Assembly (NCBI GenBank): GCA_002688315.1
Contig: NZCN01000002.1
Span: forward strand, 1 to 38,978
DNA from: Candidatus Woesearchaeota archaeon
GTDB taxonomy: Archaea; Nanobdellota; Nanobdellia; Woesearchaeales; UBA10216
Direction of reading: 5' to 3'
Length of the DNA: 38,978 nucleotides
Part shown: in pieces, positions 8,332 through 14,665 of the stretch
Layout: the number at the start of each line of letters is the position of its first letter
Position numbering within the stretch: position 1 is the stretch's first letter
The notes under the pieces: generated by a model
Databases searched by the model: none
What the model saw: only the letters and a program-made list of their open reading frames with translations
What the model was told of the DNA's origin: nothing
Position numbers and translations under genes: made by a program

Positions 8332-8565
8332 ATGCATGAATTTAGCTTTTTCACGACGAGAAATGAAGAGATGGTAGACTTAACAAAACAAGTGCAAAAA
8401 ATTGTAAACATTATAAAACAATCAAAATTAGATGTTTTAACCTCACTTTCCAACATGGTGCCTAAAAAGGTTAATTACAAGCATGATGCGGTTGATGGCA
8501 ATGCATCAGCCCAAATCAAATTAGCCATCTTAGAACCTTCCGAAACTCTCACTTTCAAAAAATGA
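8332..8565 (+). CDS. Shortened YjbQ/UPF0047-family protein
   Basis: The 77 residues align with both ends of the YjbQ core: EFSFFTTRNEEMVDLTKQV matches the N-terminal strand and helix, and DVLTSLSNMVP...YKHD..DGNASAQIKLAILEPSETL matches the middle to late part. Two blocks known in full-length (about 130-140 aa) members are absent: roughly 28 residues containing the HTT motif, after residue 30, and the C-terminal strands with the GTWQ motif. There is no frameshift remnant; the reading frame is clean and ends in an ATGA overlap with the adenylate kinase gene. YjbQ proteins have a secondary thiamine-phosphate synthase activity. Without the HTT block that activity is unlikely. It is either a minimised protein with another role or a decaying gene kept for coupling. 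Confidence 0.7.
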   Translation: MHEFSFFTTRNEEMVDLTKQVQKIVNIIKQSKLDVLTSLSNMVPKKVNYKHDAVDGNASAQIKLAILEPSETLTFKK

Positions 8566-9068
8566 CTCTAAAATTACTTGCAGTAACAGGAACACCAGGG
8601 ACTGGCAAGTCTACAATAGCTAAAAAGCTCTCACTTTTGCTAGATTATGCGTACTTAGATGGCAATTTACTAGTGAAATCAGCTAAAATAGCCAAAAGTT
8701 ACGATAAAAAGCGTAAAACCGCTATTGTAGACTCCTCACTTTTCACTCATGAAGTACTGAAAGTGAGAGATATTCATTCTAAGAAGGGCTTTAAAGGCCT
8801 TATAGTGGACTCTCACTTAGCTCATTTTCTGCCTTCTAAGGCTGTTTCTGCCTGCATTGTGCTCACTTGTGATTTGAAGATGCTGGAAAAAAGGATGGCT
8901 AAAAAGGGCTTTTCCAAATCCAAAATTCGCGAAAATTTGGATGCTGAAATTTTTGATACAATCTTGGTTGAAGCAACCGAAAAAAAGCATAAAATTTTCA
9001 AATTTGATACAACAAAAATAACCGAAAAAGACATCAAAAATCTCGCAAAACAGCTAAAAAAGCTTTAG
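8562..9068 (+). CDS. AK6/Fap7-type adenylate kinase
   Basis: A 168-residue P-loop kinase of the AK6 (hCINAP/Fap7) family, which has both adenylate kinase/ATPase activity and a role in small-subunit ribosome maturation. Walker A is GTPGTGKS (10-17). The family motif VDSHLAHFLP lies about residues 87-96, followed by the lid region KRMAKKGFSKSKIRENLDAEI. The ATG overlaps the stop of the YjbQ-like gene (ATGA), so expression is coupled. Its TAG stop runs straight into the first unit of the TCCGGA array. Length and motifs are normal for archaea. Confidence 0.9.
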   Translation: MTLKLLAVTGTPGTGKSTIAKKLSLLLDYAYLDGNLLVKSAKIAKSYDKKRKTAIVDSSLFTHEVLKVRDIHSKKGFKGLIVDSHLAHFLPSKAVSACIVLTCDLKMLEKRMAKKGFSKSKIRENLDAEIFDTILVEATEKKHKIFKFDTTKITEKDIKNLAKQLKKL

Positions 9069-9128
9069 TCCGGAGTTAGTCCGGATTAGGTCCGGAAACT
9101 AGTCCGCGTTTTGGTCCGTTTCCGGACT
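9067..9128. repeat. Phased TCCGGA array in the convergent intergenic region
   Basis: TCCGGA occurs at 9069, 9080, 9091 and 9121, with degenerate copies at 9103 (TCCGCG) and 9115 (TCCGTT). Steps are 11, 11, 12, 12 and 6 bp, close to one helical turn. Each core is itself palindromic. The outer units AGTCCGGA (9067-9074) and TCCGGACT (9121-9128) can also pair as an 8-bp stem. The array occupies most of the space between the kinase stop and the end of the winged-helix gene. It could bind protein, or end transcription from both sides. Confidence 0.75.
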
Positions 9129-9133
9129 AAAAA

Positions 9134-9721
9134 TTAAGCAGAAATTAGCACTTTTCTGCCATTTTTCTGTTGATTTTTAATCAAACCTTGATACTTCAAT
9201 TCTTTCATGTAATCATAGAACGCAGTTCTTCCGCAAAGTTGCTTTTCTTTGACAATTACCGTCTCAACTTGCTTAGTTGTATAACCGCCTCTTTCAACTA
9301 AATCAAGAATTTTTTGCATGATATATTCCTTTCTTTGAGGCCTAATCATGCTTGCAATCTTGCTTACAAACGATTTCTCGGAAGCGGACCTATTTTTCGG
9401 TTCGGAAACTAGTCCGGATTCCGGTCCGGACTTGGTCCGGACTTGGGCTGAAATTGCAGTATTTTGGGCTGTTTTTACGTTTTCTTTTAGCTCTTTTATT
9501 TCATCTTTTAATGCTTCAATTTTTGCATCGTGTTTTCCAAGCTCATGCTGAATTTGCTGATGCGTTTTTTCATTTTCTTGCTCTTTTTTTCTGAAATAAT
9601 TTAGCCAAGAAAAAGTAAGCCTTTTTTCAGATTTAATTTTTTCAAACGCTTCGGTTAAAGCGTGGTCCAGCTCTTGCCAGTGGTGGTCGTGTTCTGAGAA
9701 TATTCTAAAAGGATTCCACAT
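9134..9721 (-). CDS. Coiled-coil protein with C-terminal winged-helix-like domain
   Basis: No named family is recognised. The order is: a His-rich start (EHDHHWQELDHAL), a charged coiled coil about 45-92 (HQQIQHELGKHDAKIEALKD), a flexible linker about 92-112 (VRTKSGPESGLVSEPKNRS), and a basic winged-helix-like region about 118-195 (YIMQKILDLVERGGYTTKQV ... TAFYDYMKELKYQGLI). The linker is encoded by a second TCCGGA array. The design suggests an oligomeric DNA-binding protein, soluble and without membrane segments. A TTATTTAAATA box 27 bp upstream, shared with the divergent NFACT gene, predicts a leaderless transcript. A regulator of its own locus is an inference from the repeats. Confidence 0.75.
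   Translation of the reverse strand: MWNPFRIFSEHDHHWQELDHALTEAFEKIKSEKRLTFSWLNYFRKKEQENEKTHQQIQHELGKHDAKIEALKDEIKELKENVKTAQNTAISAQVRTKSGPESGLVSEPKNRSASEKSFVSKIASMIRPQRKEYIMQKILDLVERGGYTTKQVETVIVKEKQLCGRTAFYDYMKELKYQGLIKNQQKNGRKVLISA
9401..9441. repeat. Second TCCGGA array, inside the winged-helix gene
   Basis: TTCGGA at 9401 and TCCGGA at 9413, 9425 and 9436 recur at 12, 12 and 11 bp. The 14-mer CGGAAACTAGTCCG at 9403-9416 is identical to 9093-9106 in the intergenic array, so the two arrays are related. AGTCCGGA and TCCGGACT (9411-9432) form a possible 8-bp stem with a 6-nt loop. The array encodes the Gly/Ser/Pro-rich linker. Confidence 0.75.
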
Positions 9722-9742
9722 ATCCTCTTTTTGTGAGCAAAC

Positions 9743-9754
9743 TTATTTAAATAC
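9743..9754. promoter_or_regulatory. Bidirectional TATA region, winged-helix / NFACT genes
   Basis: TTATTTAAATAC is centred near 9748, 27 bp from the minus start (9721, leaderless). On the plus strand it predicts a start of transcription near 9775, leaving a short leader that holds the GTGAGG ribosome binding site (9775-9780) of the NFACT gene. Confidence 0.5.
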
Positions 9755-9784
9755 TTTGCCTTCGCAGAGTAAAAGTGAGGTTTT

Positions 9785-10885
9785 ATGAAGCATTTATCTG
9801 CTCTTGAAGTGCAATATATGGCTGCTGAGCTGCAGCAGCTTGTGAAGGCCAAGCTTCAGCAGATGTATCAGCCAGCTAAAAATAAGCTTATTTTGCAGTT
9901 TCATGTTAGAAACAAAGGTCGTGCAATACTAAAAGTGAGTGTTCCTACAGCTGTTTATATCGCTTCTGAGAAGGAATCTAATGCAAAAGTGAGCGGATTT
10001 TGTTCTTTGTTGCGAAAAAAGCTCAATAACAGCATTTTGACAGCTATCTCACAGCCTGGTTTTGAGAGGATAATTATACTTGAATTTTCGTCCAAAAACA
10101 GCCCATTTAGCCTTATTTTCGAGCTTTTCAGTAAAGGAAACATTATTCTTACCAATGACTCTAAAATCATTGCAATTCAGGAGAAACAGCACTGGAGCAG
10201 TAGGGAACTTAAGCTAGGCACAGAATACAAGCTTCCCCCAACTGTGAATGATCCGCATAGTCTCGACGACAAACAACTAATAAAGCTGCTAAAAAACACG
10301 AATAAAACAGACATTGTCAGATTCTTGGCAATAGAACTCAGCCTCGGCGGTGTGTATGCTGAAGAACTTTGCATTATTTCGAATATCGACAAGAAAACAA
10401 AGCCCGCAACAGTAACCTCTACAGCTGCCAAAAAGCTATTTCAGTCACTCAAAAAGTTACTCAATTCAGAACCTTTTCCGTCGGTAATCTATGAAAACAG
10501 CAAGCCAATTACTGCAGTTCCAATTGCTCTCAACCACTACAAAAATAATGAGAAAAAACAATTCAAAACATTTAGTGAAGCGCTTGAAGAAATCTCCACA
10601 GCTACTGCTGAGAAGCCTTCCAGATACGATTCTGAAATTTCCCGTCTGAAAGCTATCATAGCGCAGCAGCAGGAAACAATCTTAACTGGCATGAATTCAG
10701 CAGAGAAAAACAAGCGTGCTGGAGAGCTAATTTACGAGCATTACCAGGAAGTAAAAGAACTTCTGGAAGCTGTCAACACAGCACGAAAACAAGGCGGCTG
10801 GCAAGCAGTAAAACAACTCCAAAAAACCAATAAAAAACTTAAAAGTATCGACGAGAAAAGTGGTAAAATTGTGGTTGATGTTTAA
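9785..10885 (+). CDS. NFACT/Rqc2 (NEMF) homologue lacking the C-terminal half
   Basis: Rqc2/NEMF/RqcH proteins bind stalled 60S/50S subunits with peptidyl-tRNA and drive C-terminal tailing. The N-terminal NFACT-N domain is clear (MKHLSALEVQYMAAELQQLV; SGFCSLLRKKLNN; QPGFERIIILEF), followed by the HhH-like region (about 165-240) and the first coiled-coil arm (about 275-350). The protein stops at 366 residues, whereas family members of about 550-700 continue with the second arm and the NFACT-R domain. Residues E94-R95 occupy the place of the Asp-Arg pair needed for tailing in other members, so Asp is replaced by Glu. A GTGAGG Shine-Dalgarno lies 5 bp before the ATG. The stop overlaps the convergent gene by 4 bp. 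Truncation by assembly error cannot be excluded. Confidence 0.85.
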   Translation: MKHLSALEVQYMAAELQQLVKAKLQQMYQPAKNKLILQFHVRNKGRAILKVSVPTAVYIASEKESNAKVSGFCSLLRKKLNNSILTAISQPGFERIIILEFSSKNSPFSLIFELFSKGNIILTNDSKIIAIQEKQHWSSRELKLGTEYKLPPTVNDPHSLDDKQLIKLLKNTNKTDIVRFLAIELSLGGVYAEELCIISNIDKKTKPATVTSTAAKKLFQSLKKLLNSEPFPSVIYENSKPITAVPIALNHYKNNEKKQFKTFSEALEEISTATAEKPSRYDSEISRLKAIIAQQQETILTGMNSAEKNKRAGELIYEHYQEVKELLEAVNTARKQGGWQAVKQLQKTNKKLKSIDEKSGKIVVDV

Positions 10886-11301
10886 GCTGGATTAACATCT
10901 GTATCGTATCTTCTCTGATCATCTGATTGTGCACCTGCTTGATATTCCGGTGATTGTCCTAATGCTTCTATACTGTCAGAAAGCTCGTCTTTTCTGTGAT
11001 GTGCCATAGCACCCCTTATTGCCGAGTACATGCCAAAAACTGAAAGCGCACCACCGACACCTGCTGCGATTGTACCCCCAATAATCATAGCAACCTCGTT
11101 TGATATAAACGTGTGTGCGTATAAGGTTTCACCCACATTAGCAATTCCAGTTATACCAACACCTAAAAAAGTCAATCCCACACCTCCAAAAATCACTGCA
11201 TTCCGTACGCTTTCATCACCACGGGCAACCCAGTTACCCCTCTCTTCCTCTAGCCTCTCAACTTCCGCTACTCTGTCGTCGACGGATTGTGGTTGTTCCA
11301 T
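10882..11301 (-). CDS. Two-helix membrane protein of unknown function
   Basis: A 139-residue protein with a charged N-terminus (about 1-30, EVERLEEERGNWVARGD), two glycine-rich membrane segments (about 34-55 and 71-97), and a polar C-terminal tail rich in Gln, Asp and Arg. There is no signal peptidase site and no recognisable domain. The last four bases are shared with the end of the NFACT gene on the other strand. TTATATAAA near 11332-11340 is a plausible TATA box and would leave a leader of about 8 nt. Confidence 0.6.
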   Translation of the reverse strand: MEQPQSVDDRVAEVERLEEERGNWVARGDESVRNAVIFGGVGLTFLGVGITGIANVGETLYAHTFISNEVAMIIGGTIAAGVGGALSVFGMYSAIRGAMAHHRKDELSDSIEALGQSPEYQAGAQSDDQRRYDTDVNPA

Positions 11302-11372
11302 TTTTATTCACTTTCAGACAAACACACACTCTTATATAAATCTTTCTATTTGTTACTACTCTCAAGATACAA

Positions 11373-11903
11373 TCAATAATAAAACTCAAACTTTCTTGCA
11401 GCTGCTGCCTCGTGTTTTGCCCTGAATTTGCCGTAAAGCTCGACGAAAACGTCTTGCTCTGGAACTATTCCTGCAGCAGTTATTAAGTCTGCCAGCAAGT
11501 ATCCAGAATAATCCTGCTCTGGCTTGTACTCGAGGAGATTCTTGAGTGTGTGGCTGCAGAGAAAGCCATTGTTAATCGCAATTACAATGTTCTTACCATT
11601 GCTTTTCTTAACACTCAAATCATCAAAATTAACTGCAAAATCATCTGTTTTCACGTCGTGGTTACGCATTTCAAGCTTTATCAAATCAGCTGCTATTCTT
11701 TTGAAATCATTGTCTCTGATATGTTTTCCTATGTTTGTAATTCCCAAGAAATTAGCTAAACTCTCACTTTTCACTTTTTCAGGCTTATGAACCTTGCCAA
11801 GATACTTTGCTACTTTTTGGCGCCCTCCTCGCTGAGTCCAGCTGTTTTCAACCAAATAAGCGTATTCGCTGCCAGAAATCTTCTTAACCCGTACAAAAGC
11901 CAT
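11373..11903 (-). CDS. Unknown protein with transposase-like N-terminal beta domain
   Basis: The first 40 residues (FVRVKKISGSEYAYLVENSW ... RQKVAKYLGKVHKP) look like the small beta domain that begins IS1634/IS4-type transposases, where it reads 'YLVES ... K.RQ..l.yLGk'. No DDE catalytic domain follows. Instead there is a mixed alpha/beta region ending in KHEAAAARKFEFYY. I therefore do not call it a transposase or a remnant; similar stand-alone proteins exist in archaeal genomes. Its function is unknown. ATTATATATC at 11927-11936 sits 27-28 bp upstream and predicts a leaderless transcript. Confidence 0.6.
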   Translation of the reverse strand: MAFVRVKKISGSEYAYLVENSWTQRGGRQKVAKYLGKVHKPEKVKSESLANFLGITNIGKHIRDNDFKRIAADLIKLEMRNHDVKTDDFAVNFDDLSVKKSNGKNIVIAINNGFLCSHTLKNLLEYKPEQDYSGYLLADLITAAGIVPEQDVFVELYGKFRAKHEAAAARKFEFYY

Positions 11904-11976
11904 TAAACTTTTTTAGGCACCAGGTGATATATAATACTTGCGATATGGATGAATATTTAGCTTTGTCGACGAGAAA

Positions 11977-12627
11977 CTAACGCTTATTTAAAACTGCATA
12001 CAACTGCTTCAGGTATTTTTGTTCTACAAACACGTACTTCTTTAATTCCTTGATCGTTTTCTCAGCGTCTAACAACACCAAGTTGTCGCCGTGCTGGTGT
12101 TGCCAAATAACTTCGTCAATTAAGTATTGCCAGTCGAAACGCTTATCTTTTTTTGCAATGGTAAGGATGTCTTCAAAGTCTTTGTCTCGCTCAGTTACAG
12201 ACTTAAGCAGAACAATGAATTCTTTCCTCAGTACCTTAATACGGAGATTACGTTTTCCTTTAAAGTCATGGACCGCATAAACATCTTCCCTCATCTTTGG
12301 ACTGATTGCAGTCTTAAAGACTTTCTTAACGAACAAGTCAAATCTTATGTCATACCTCGTGTACATCAGGGGTTTGTACTTATCCTTTAGCTTTTCAGGA
12401 ACGTAGATGTTACTCAGTCCTGTTTCCCAGAAGCCTAGCTTTTCAAGTGCTTTGATGAACTCGGCTCTGTCCTCCTCATGGTCAAACAGTAAATCTACAT
12501 CTTTTGTTTCATCTTTGTAGCCGTAGAACATCATTGCATTGCCTCCAAACGCCCAGCATTCCATGTCTTTTGCTATGCTGTCGCTTATTAGCTTGAACAG
12601 TTCAAGCTGGTCTTCATGGGTTATCAT
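11977..12627 (-). CDS. Minimal nucleotidyltransferase, DUF6036/AbiEii-like
   Basis: The sequence FGGNAMMFYGYKDETKDVDLLF (27-48, shown here in part: GGNAM and TKDVDLLF) contains the GG helix and the DxD metal site (D43, D45) of minimal nucleotidyltransferases, the fold used by AbiEii/MenT toxins and DUF6036 proteins. The C-terminal half (ILTIAKKDKRFDWQYLIDEV) is helical, as in that group. It is translationally coupled to the preceding HTH gene by an ATGA overlap, which is the arrangement expected for an antitoxin-toxin or regulator-enzyme pair. Toxicity is an inference. The substrate (tRNA, protein or nucleotide) is not determinable. Confidence 0.65.
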   Translation of the reverse strand: MITHEDQLELFKLISDSIAKDMECWAFGGNAMMFYGYKDETKDVDLLFDHEEDRAEFIKALEKLGFWETGLSNIYVPEKLKDKYKPLMYTRYDIRFDLFVKKVFKTAISPKMREDVYAVHDFKGKRNLRIKVLRKEFIVLLKSVTERDKDFEDILTIAKKDKRFDWQYLIDEVIWQHQHGDNLVLLDAEKTIKELKKYVFVEQKYLKQLYAVLNKR

Positions 12628-13229
12628 CTCATTTCCTCCAAATCTTTTTGGTTAAATGGTATGTAAACATGCCACTTTTCTGAAATTTGCGGAAAGTTTT
12701 TCTTTTTGAGTTGTGATAGCTTGCGCCAGCGGCCGTGACCGTTATGGTAGTAACGCCTAGGCATGCGTTTAATTTTGAAGCTGAGTCTCGCAACATCATA
12801 TAGTGCTCCTACTTTCTGCCAGCAATCCTTCTCCTTTGCCAGCCTGTAAAGCTTTGACCAGTCGGTAATGTGGCTGAATAGCCGCATGCTTGCAAGTATT
12901 ACTCTGAAGCTGTTTGTTTGCAGCGCATCCACTAACGCTTCCTCAGGGCCGTAGGTTCCGTGCACTTGGTGATCATACCATTCTGCTATTTTCATTGGTG
13001 AATACTTGTTTATGATGTCAAACATTCCTTTTTCCCTCGGCCGTTGCTTTCTCATTGTTATTTTGTACAGTCTTTTCCTTCTGCCTCCGCCACTTACAGT
13101 TACATAACCTTCTTTCTTTAGCTTGCTGAGCATGTTGAGTGCAGACTGCCTGCTAATGCCAAGCCGCTCAGTTGCTGTTTCCGCTGTATGCAGTCCTTCC
13201 AGTTTACGTAACGAGTTATCACTCTTCAT
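12624..13229 (-). CDS. Helix-turn-helix partner protein of the nucleotidyltransferase
   Basis: Residues 1-55 form a winged helix-turn-helix (LHTAETATERLGISRQSALN, then KKEGYVTVSGGGRRKRLYKI as the wing), followed by a basic domain rich in Tyr, Trp and Arg (HGTYGPEEALVDAL ... RYYHNGHGRWRKL). This is the layout of antitoxins that repress their own operon and bind the toxin with the second domain, as in AbiEi, though no sequence match to that family is claimed. A CTTTAAATAA box at about 13250-13259 is centred 26 bp upstream, predicting a leaderless mRNA. The gene overlaps the nucleotidyltransferase by 4 bp. Confidence 0.65.
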   Translation of the reverse strand: MKSDNSLRKLEGLHTAETATERLGISRQSALNMLSKLKKEGYVTVSGGGRRKRLYKITMRKQRPREKGMFDIINKYSPMKIAEWYDHQVHGTYGPEEALVDALQTNSFRVILASMRLFSHITDWSKLYRLAKEKDCWQKVGALYDVARLSFKIKRMPRRYYHNGHGRWRKLSQLKKKNFPQISEKWHVYIPFNQKDLEEMR

Positions 13230-13371
13230 AATATTAAGTAAATAGAAGTATTATTTAAAGTTTTTGGTTTTTATGTTATGTTAGAAAAAACTAAATACAA
13301 AGGTTATTTTTAATGTTTTTGTATGATGAAAATAAATAAAATTAAAACCGATCCCACGGTTTAAAAAAAGT
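13230..13371. other. Non-coding spacer between the HTH gene and the 5S rRNA
   Basis: This AT-rich stretch of 142 bp holds the HTH promoter at its left end and the 5S trailer with a terminator-like stem-loop at its right end. I see no gene or tRNA in it. Confidence 0.5.
13345..13362 (-). terminator. Stem-loop in the 5S rRNA trailer
   Basis: On the minus strand AAACCG-TGGGAT-CGGTTT forms a 6-bp hairpin with a 6-nt loop, preceded by a T-run and followed by U-rich RNA. It lies 9 bases after the 5S 3' end. The segment TGGGATCGG is complementary to nine bases of the 5S itself, CCGATCCCA. Confidence 0.5.
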
Positions 13372-13517
13372 GATGAACAGCGACCTCAATTTCCCACACA
13401 ACGTGCAGTACACATGAGAACGTGCGTCCGCTTAACTCTCTCGTAAGCCAGTATTACTGAGCTTAATCCGAGTTCGAAATGGGATCGGGTGTACCCAGAC
13501 GGCTATGACCGTTCATC
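13372..13517 (-). rRNA. rrf: 5S ribosomal RNA, with an extra stem-loop
   Basis: On the minus strand the RNA starts GATGAACGGTCATAGCC and ends GAGGTCGCTGTTCATC. The ends pair as helix I (GATGAAC with GTTCATC). The conserved core CCCGATCCCATTTCGAACTC followed by GGATTAAGC is the helix III loop of 5S, and the later TGTACTGCAC ... GTGTGGGA is the loop E/helix IV region. At 146 nt it is about 25 nt longer than usual. The excess is a self-contained hairpin, GCTTAC-GAGAGA-GTTAAGC (13430-13448), between helix II and helix V. The gene stands alone, with its own TATA box and no 16S or 23S nearby, as in many archaea with unlinked 5S genes. The ends are set by helix I and could differ by a base or two. 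Confidence 0.92.
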
Positions 13518-13538
13518 AAGAAATAGGATTTTTACTTG

Positions 13539-13548
13539 ATTTATAAAC
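13539..13548 (-). promoter_or_regulatory. TATA box of the 5S rRNA gene
   Basis: On the minus strand GTTTATAAAT is centred near 13544, 27 bp before the predicted 5S 5' end at 13517. This supports the assigned end of the RNA. Confidence 0.65.
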
Positions 13549-13560
13549 TTTACGTCAGAA

Positions 13561-14184
13561 CTAATTTTTATTGACTGCAAAATTATTTAGTGTCATAACT
13601 AAATTCTTAAAAACAATTCTTTGACGTCTGGTTAAACCAATTGCTTCCCACGTATGAGGACTTTCAATTATTCTGAAATCAGCATCTTCGTCCACTATTC
13701 GCATAGTGTACTCGTGCATTAACTCTGGAGGTAAGCATACATTTGAAGGCATTTTAAAGTAACCAAGTTGCCCAATTCGCATAGCAATATAACGAGTATC
13801 TTCATTCTCTGCTGAGCTTATTTGATGTGGTTTGATAACTAAGCCATTGCTAAAAGGAAAACGATCTATTGTAATTTTACCACCCTCTACATCTGGCGTA
13901 CTAGTGATGCCATTTCTTGAGTCTTCTAATCTGCGTAAAGTATGCTCAATATCAGGAATTTTTGTTAAACCTTCAAAGTCTGTCAGAGTTTGTTCCAATA
14001 CTTGGCGTCTTAGTTTGGGGTTTATCATTTTAAGATTTATGCCGTTGCCCATAGACGGATGATAAGGTGGAATTTCAACCTGATCTATAATAGGGTGTCC
14101 TGCTCCATTAGACGTATAAGTTACTCCAACAGGAAATTGTTCATTTGTTAACATCAAGTTAGGGTTATTTGCCATTGTTATCAT
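13561..14184 (-). CDS. Unknown soluble protein
   Basis: I do not recognise this 207-residue protein. It has no signal peptide, membrane segment or known motif. It is a mixed protein with a proline-rich first part (EIPPYHPSMGNGINLKMINP) and a helical, basic end (GLTRRQRIVFKNLVMTLNNF). TTATAAAA at 14203-14210 is a TATA candidate. It fits either ATG 14184 or, with a short leader, ATG 14175. The gene ends close to the 5S promoter. Its neighbours are also orphans, and the stretch looks like accessory DNA. Confidence 0.55.
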   Translation of the reverse strand: MITMANNPNLMLTNEQFPVGVTYTSNGAGHPIIDQVEIPPYHPSMGNGINLKMINPKLRRQVLEQTLTDFEGLTKIPDIEHTLRRLEDSRNGITSTPDVEGGKITIDRFPFSNGLVIKPHQISSAENEDTRYIAMRIGQLGYFKMPSNVCLPPELMHEYTMRIVDEDADFRIIESPHTWEAIGLTRRQRIVFKNLVMTLNNFAVNKN

Positions 14185-14279
14185 TGGCGAATCGAGAACC
14201 AGTTATAAAACTAACTATAAATGAATCTGACTTTGTTCAGTATAACCTTTCTCAGCGCACAAATCACGTACTCGCCCGA

Positions 14280-14621
14280 CTATAGAACTAAGTTCGTCAC
14301 TATATCAGGACCCCAGACAATAAAAGTATTTTTATTAACGATTAATTTGCCTTCTTTTTCTACGCCACGCATATGCGTTATTCCAAATTCTTCACGTTGA
14401 TATGTCTGAACTGTTCCTACGCCTACAACTGTCGTTGCTGGGTATAAAGACCTTGAATTAGTTTCTGGTTTTTCTAACAAGTTTGCTATGTCATTTTGAT
14501 TTAAATCAGGAGCTGCCAGTGGCATACCGTCTGTTTGAATAGTATTGGGTCCTACAGGTCTAGAATTTACTACTGTTCTAGTTTCAATCCTTTCATCAGA
14601 AACTTTAGGTGGTTGCATCAT
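14280..14621 (-). CDS. Unknown small protein
   Basis: A 113-residue soluble protein of unknown family. The first half is polar and probably disordered (SDERIETRTVVNSRPVGPNT). The second half alternates hydrophobic residues (ATTVVGVGTVQTYQ, KLIVNKNTFIVWGPDIVTN) as in a small beta fold. TTTATAATAAC (minus strand, about 14652-14662) could be the TATA box, with a leader of about 9 nt. Two adjacent ATG codons (14621, 14618) are possible starts. The 95 bp between this gene and the next one downstream show nothing beyond a promoter. Confidence 0.5.
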   Translation of the reverse strand: MMQPPKVSDERIETRTVVNSRPVGPNTIQTDGMPLAAPDLNQNDIANLLEKPETNSRSLYPATTVVGVGTVQTYQREEFGITHMRGVEKEGKLIVNKNTFIVWGPDIVTNLVL

Positions 14622-14665
14622 TCTTGATCTTATTTAAGATAATGCTTTTGTTATTATAAACTTAA

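Noticed and set aside
8332-8565. YjbQ-like frame as a sequencing-error pseudogene
   Set aside because: The missing blocks are not present in other frames nearby, and the gene keeps a good promoter and ATGA coupling. It is therefore listed as a shortened CDS, with decay kept as an alternative.
9067-9441. TCCGGA arrays as a CRISPR
   Set aside because: Units are 11-12 bp with no spacers of 30-40 bp, one array is inside a coding frame, and there are no cas genes.
9348-9594. Plus-strand open frames across the winged-helix gene
   Set aside because: They are antisense to a gene with clear domain structure and a well-spaced promoter, and they encode low-complexity Phe/Ser-rich sequence.
11030-11425. 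Plus-strand frame of 131 codons, Pro/Thr/Ser-rich
   Set aside because: It is antisense to the two-helix membrane protein and shows the biased composition of a shadow frame.
11373-11903. Insertion-sequence transposase
   Set aside because: Only the N-terminal beta domain resembles IS1634-type proteins. There is no DDE domain, and no terminal inverted repeats or target duplication were seen.
13230-13371. A tRNA gene beside the 5S rRNA
   Set aside because: No cloverleaf or T-loop GTTCRANNC could be found; the GTTCGAAAT-like string nearby belongs to the 5S.
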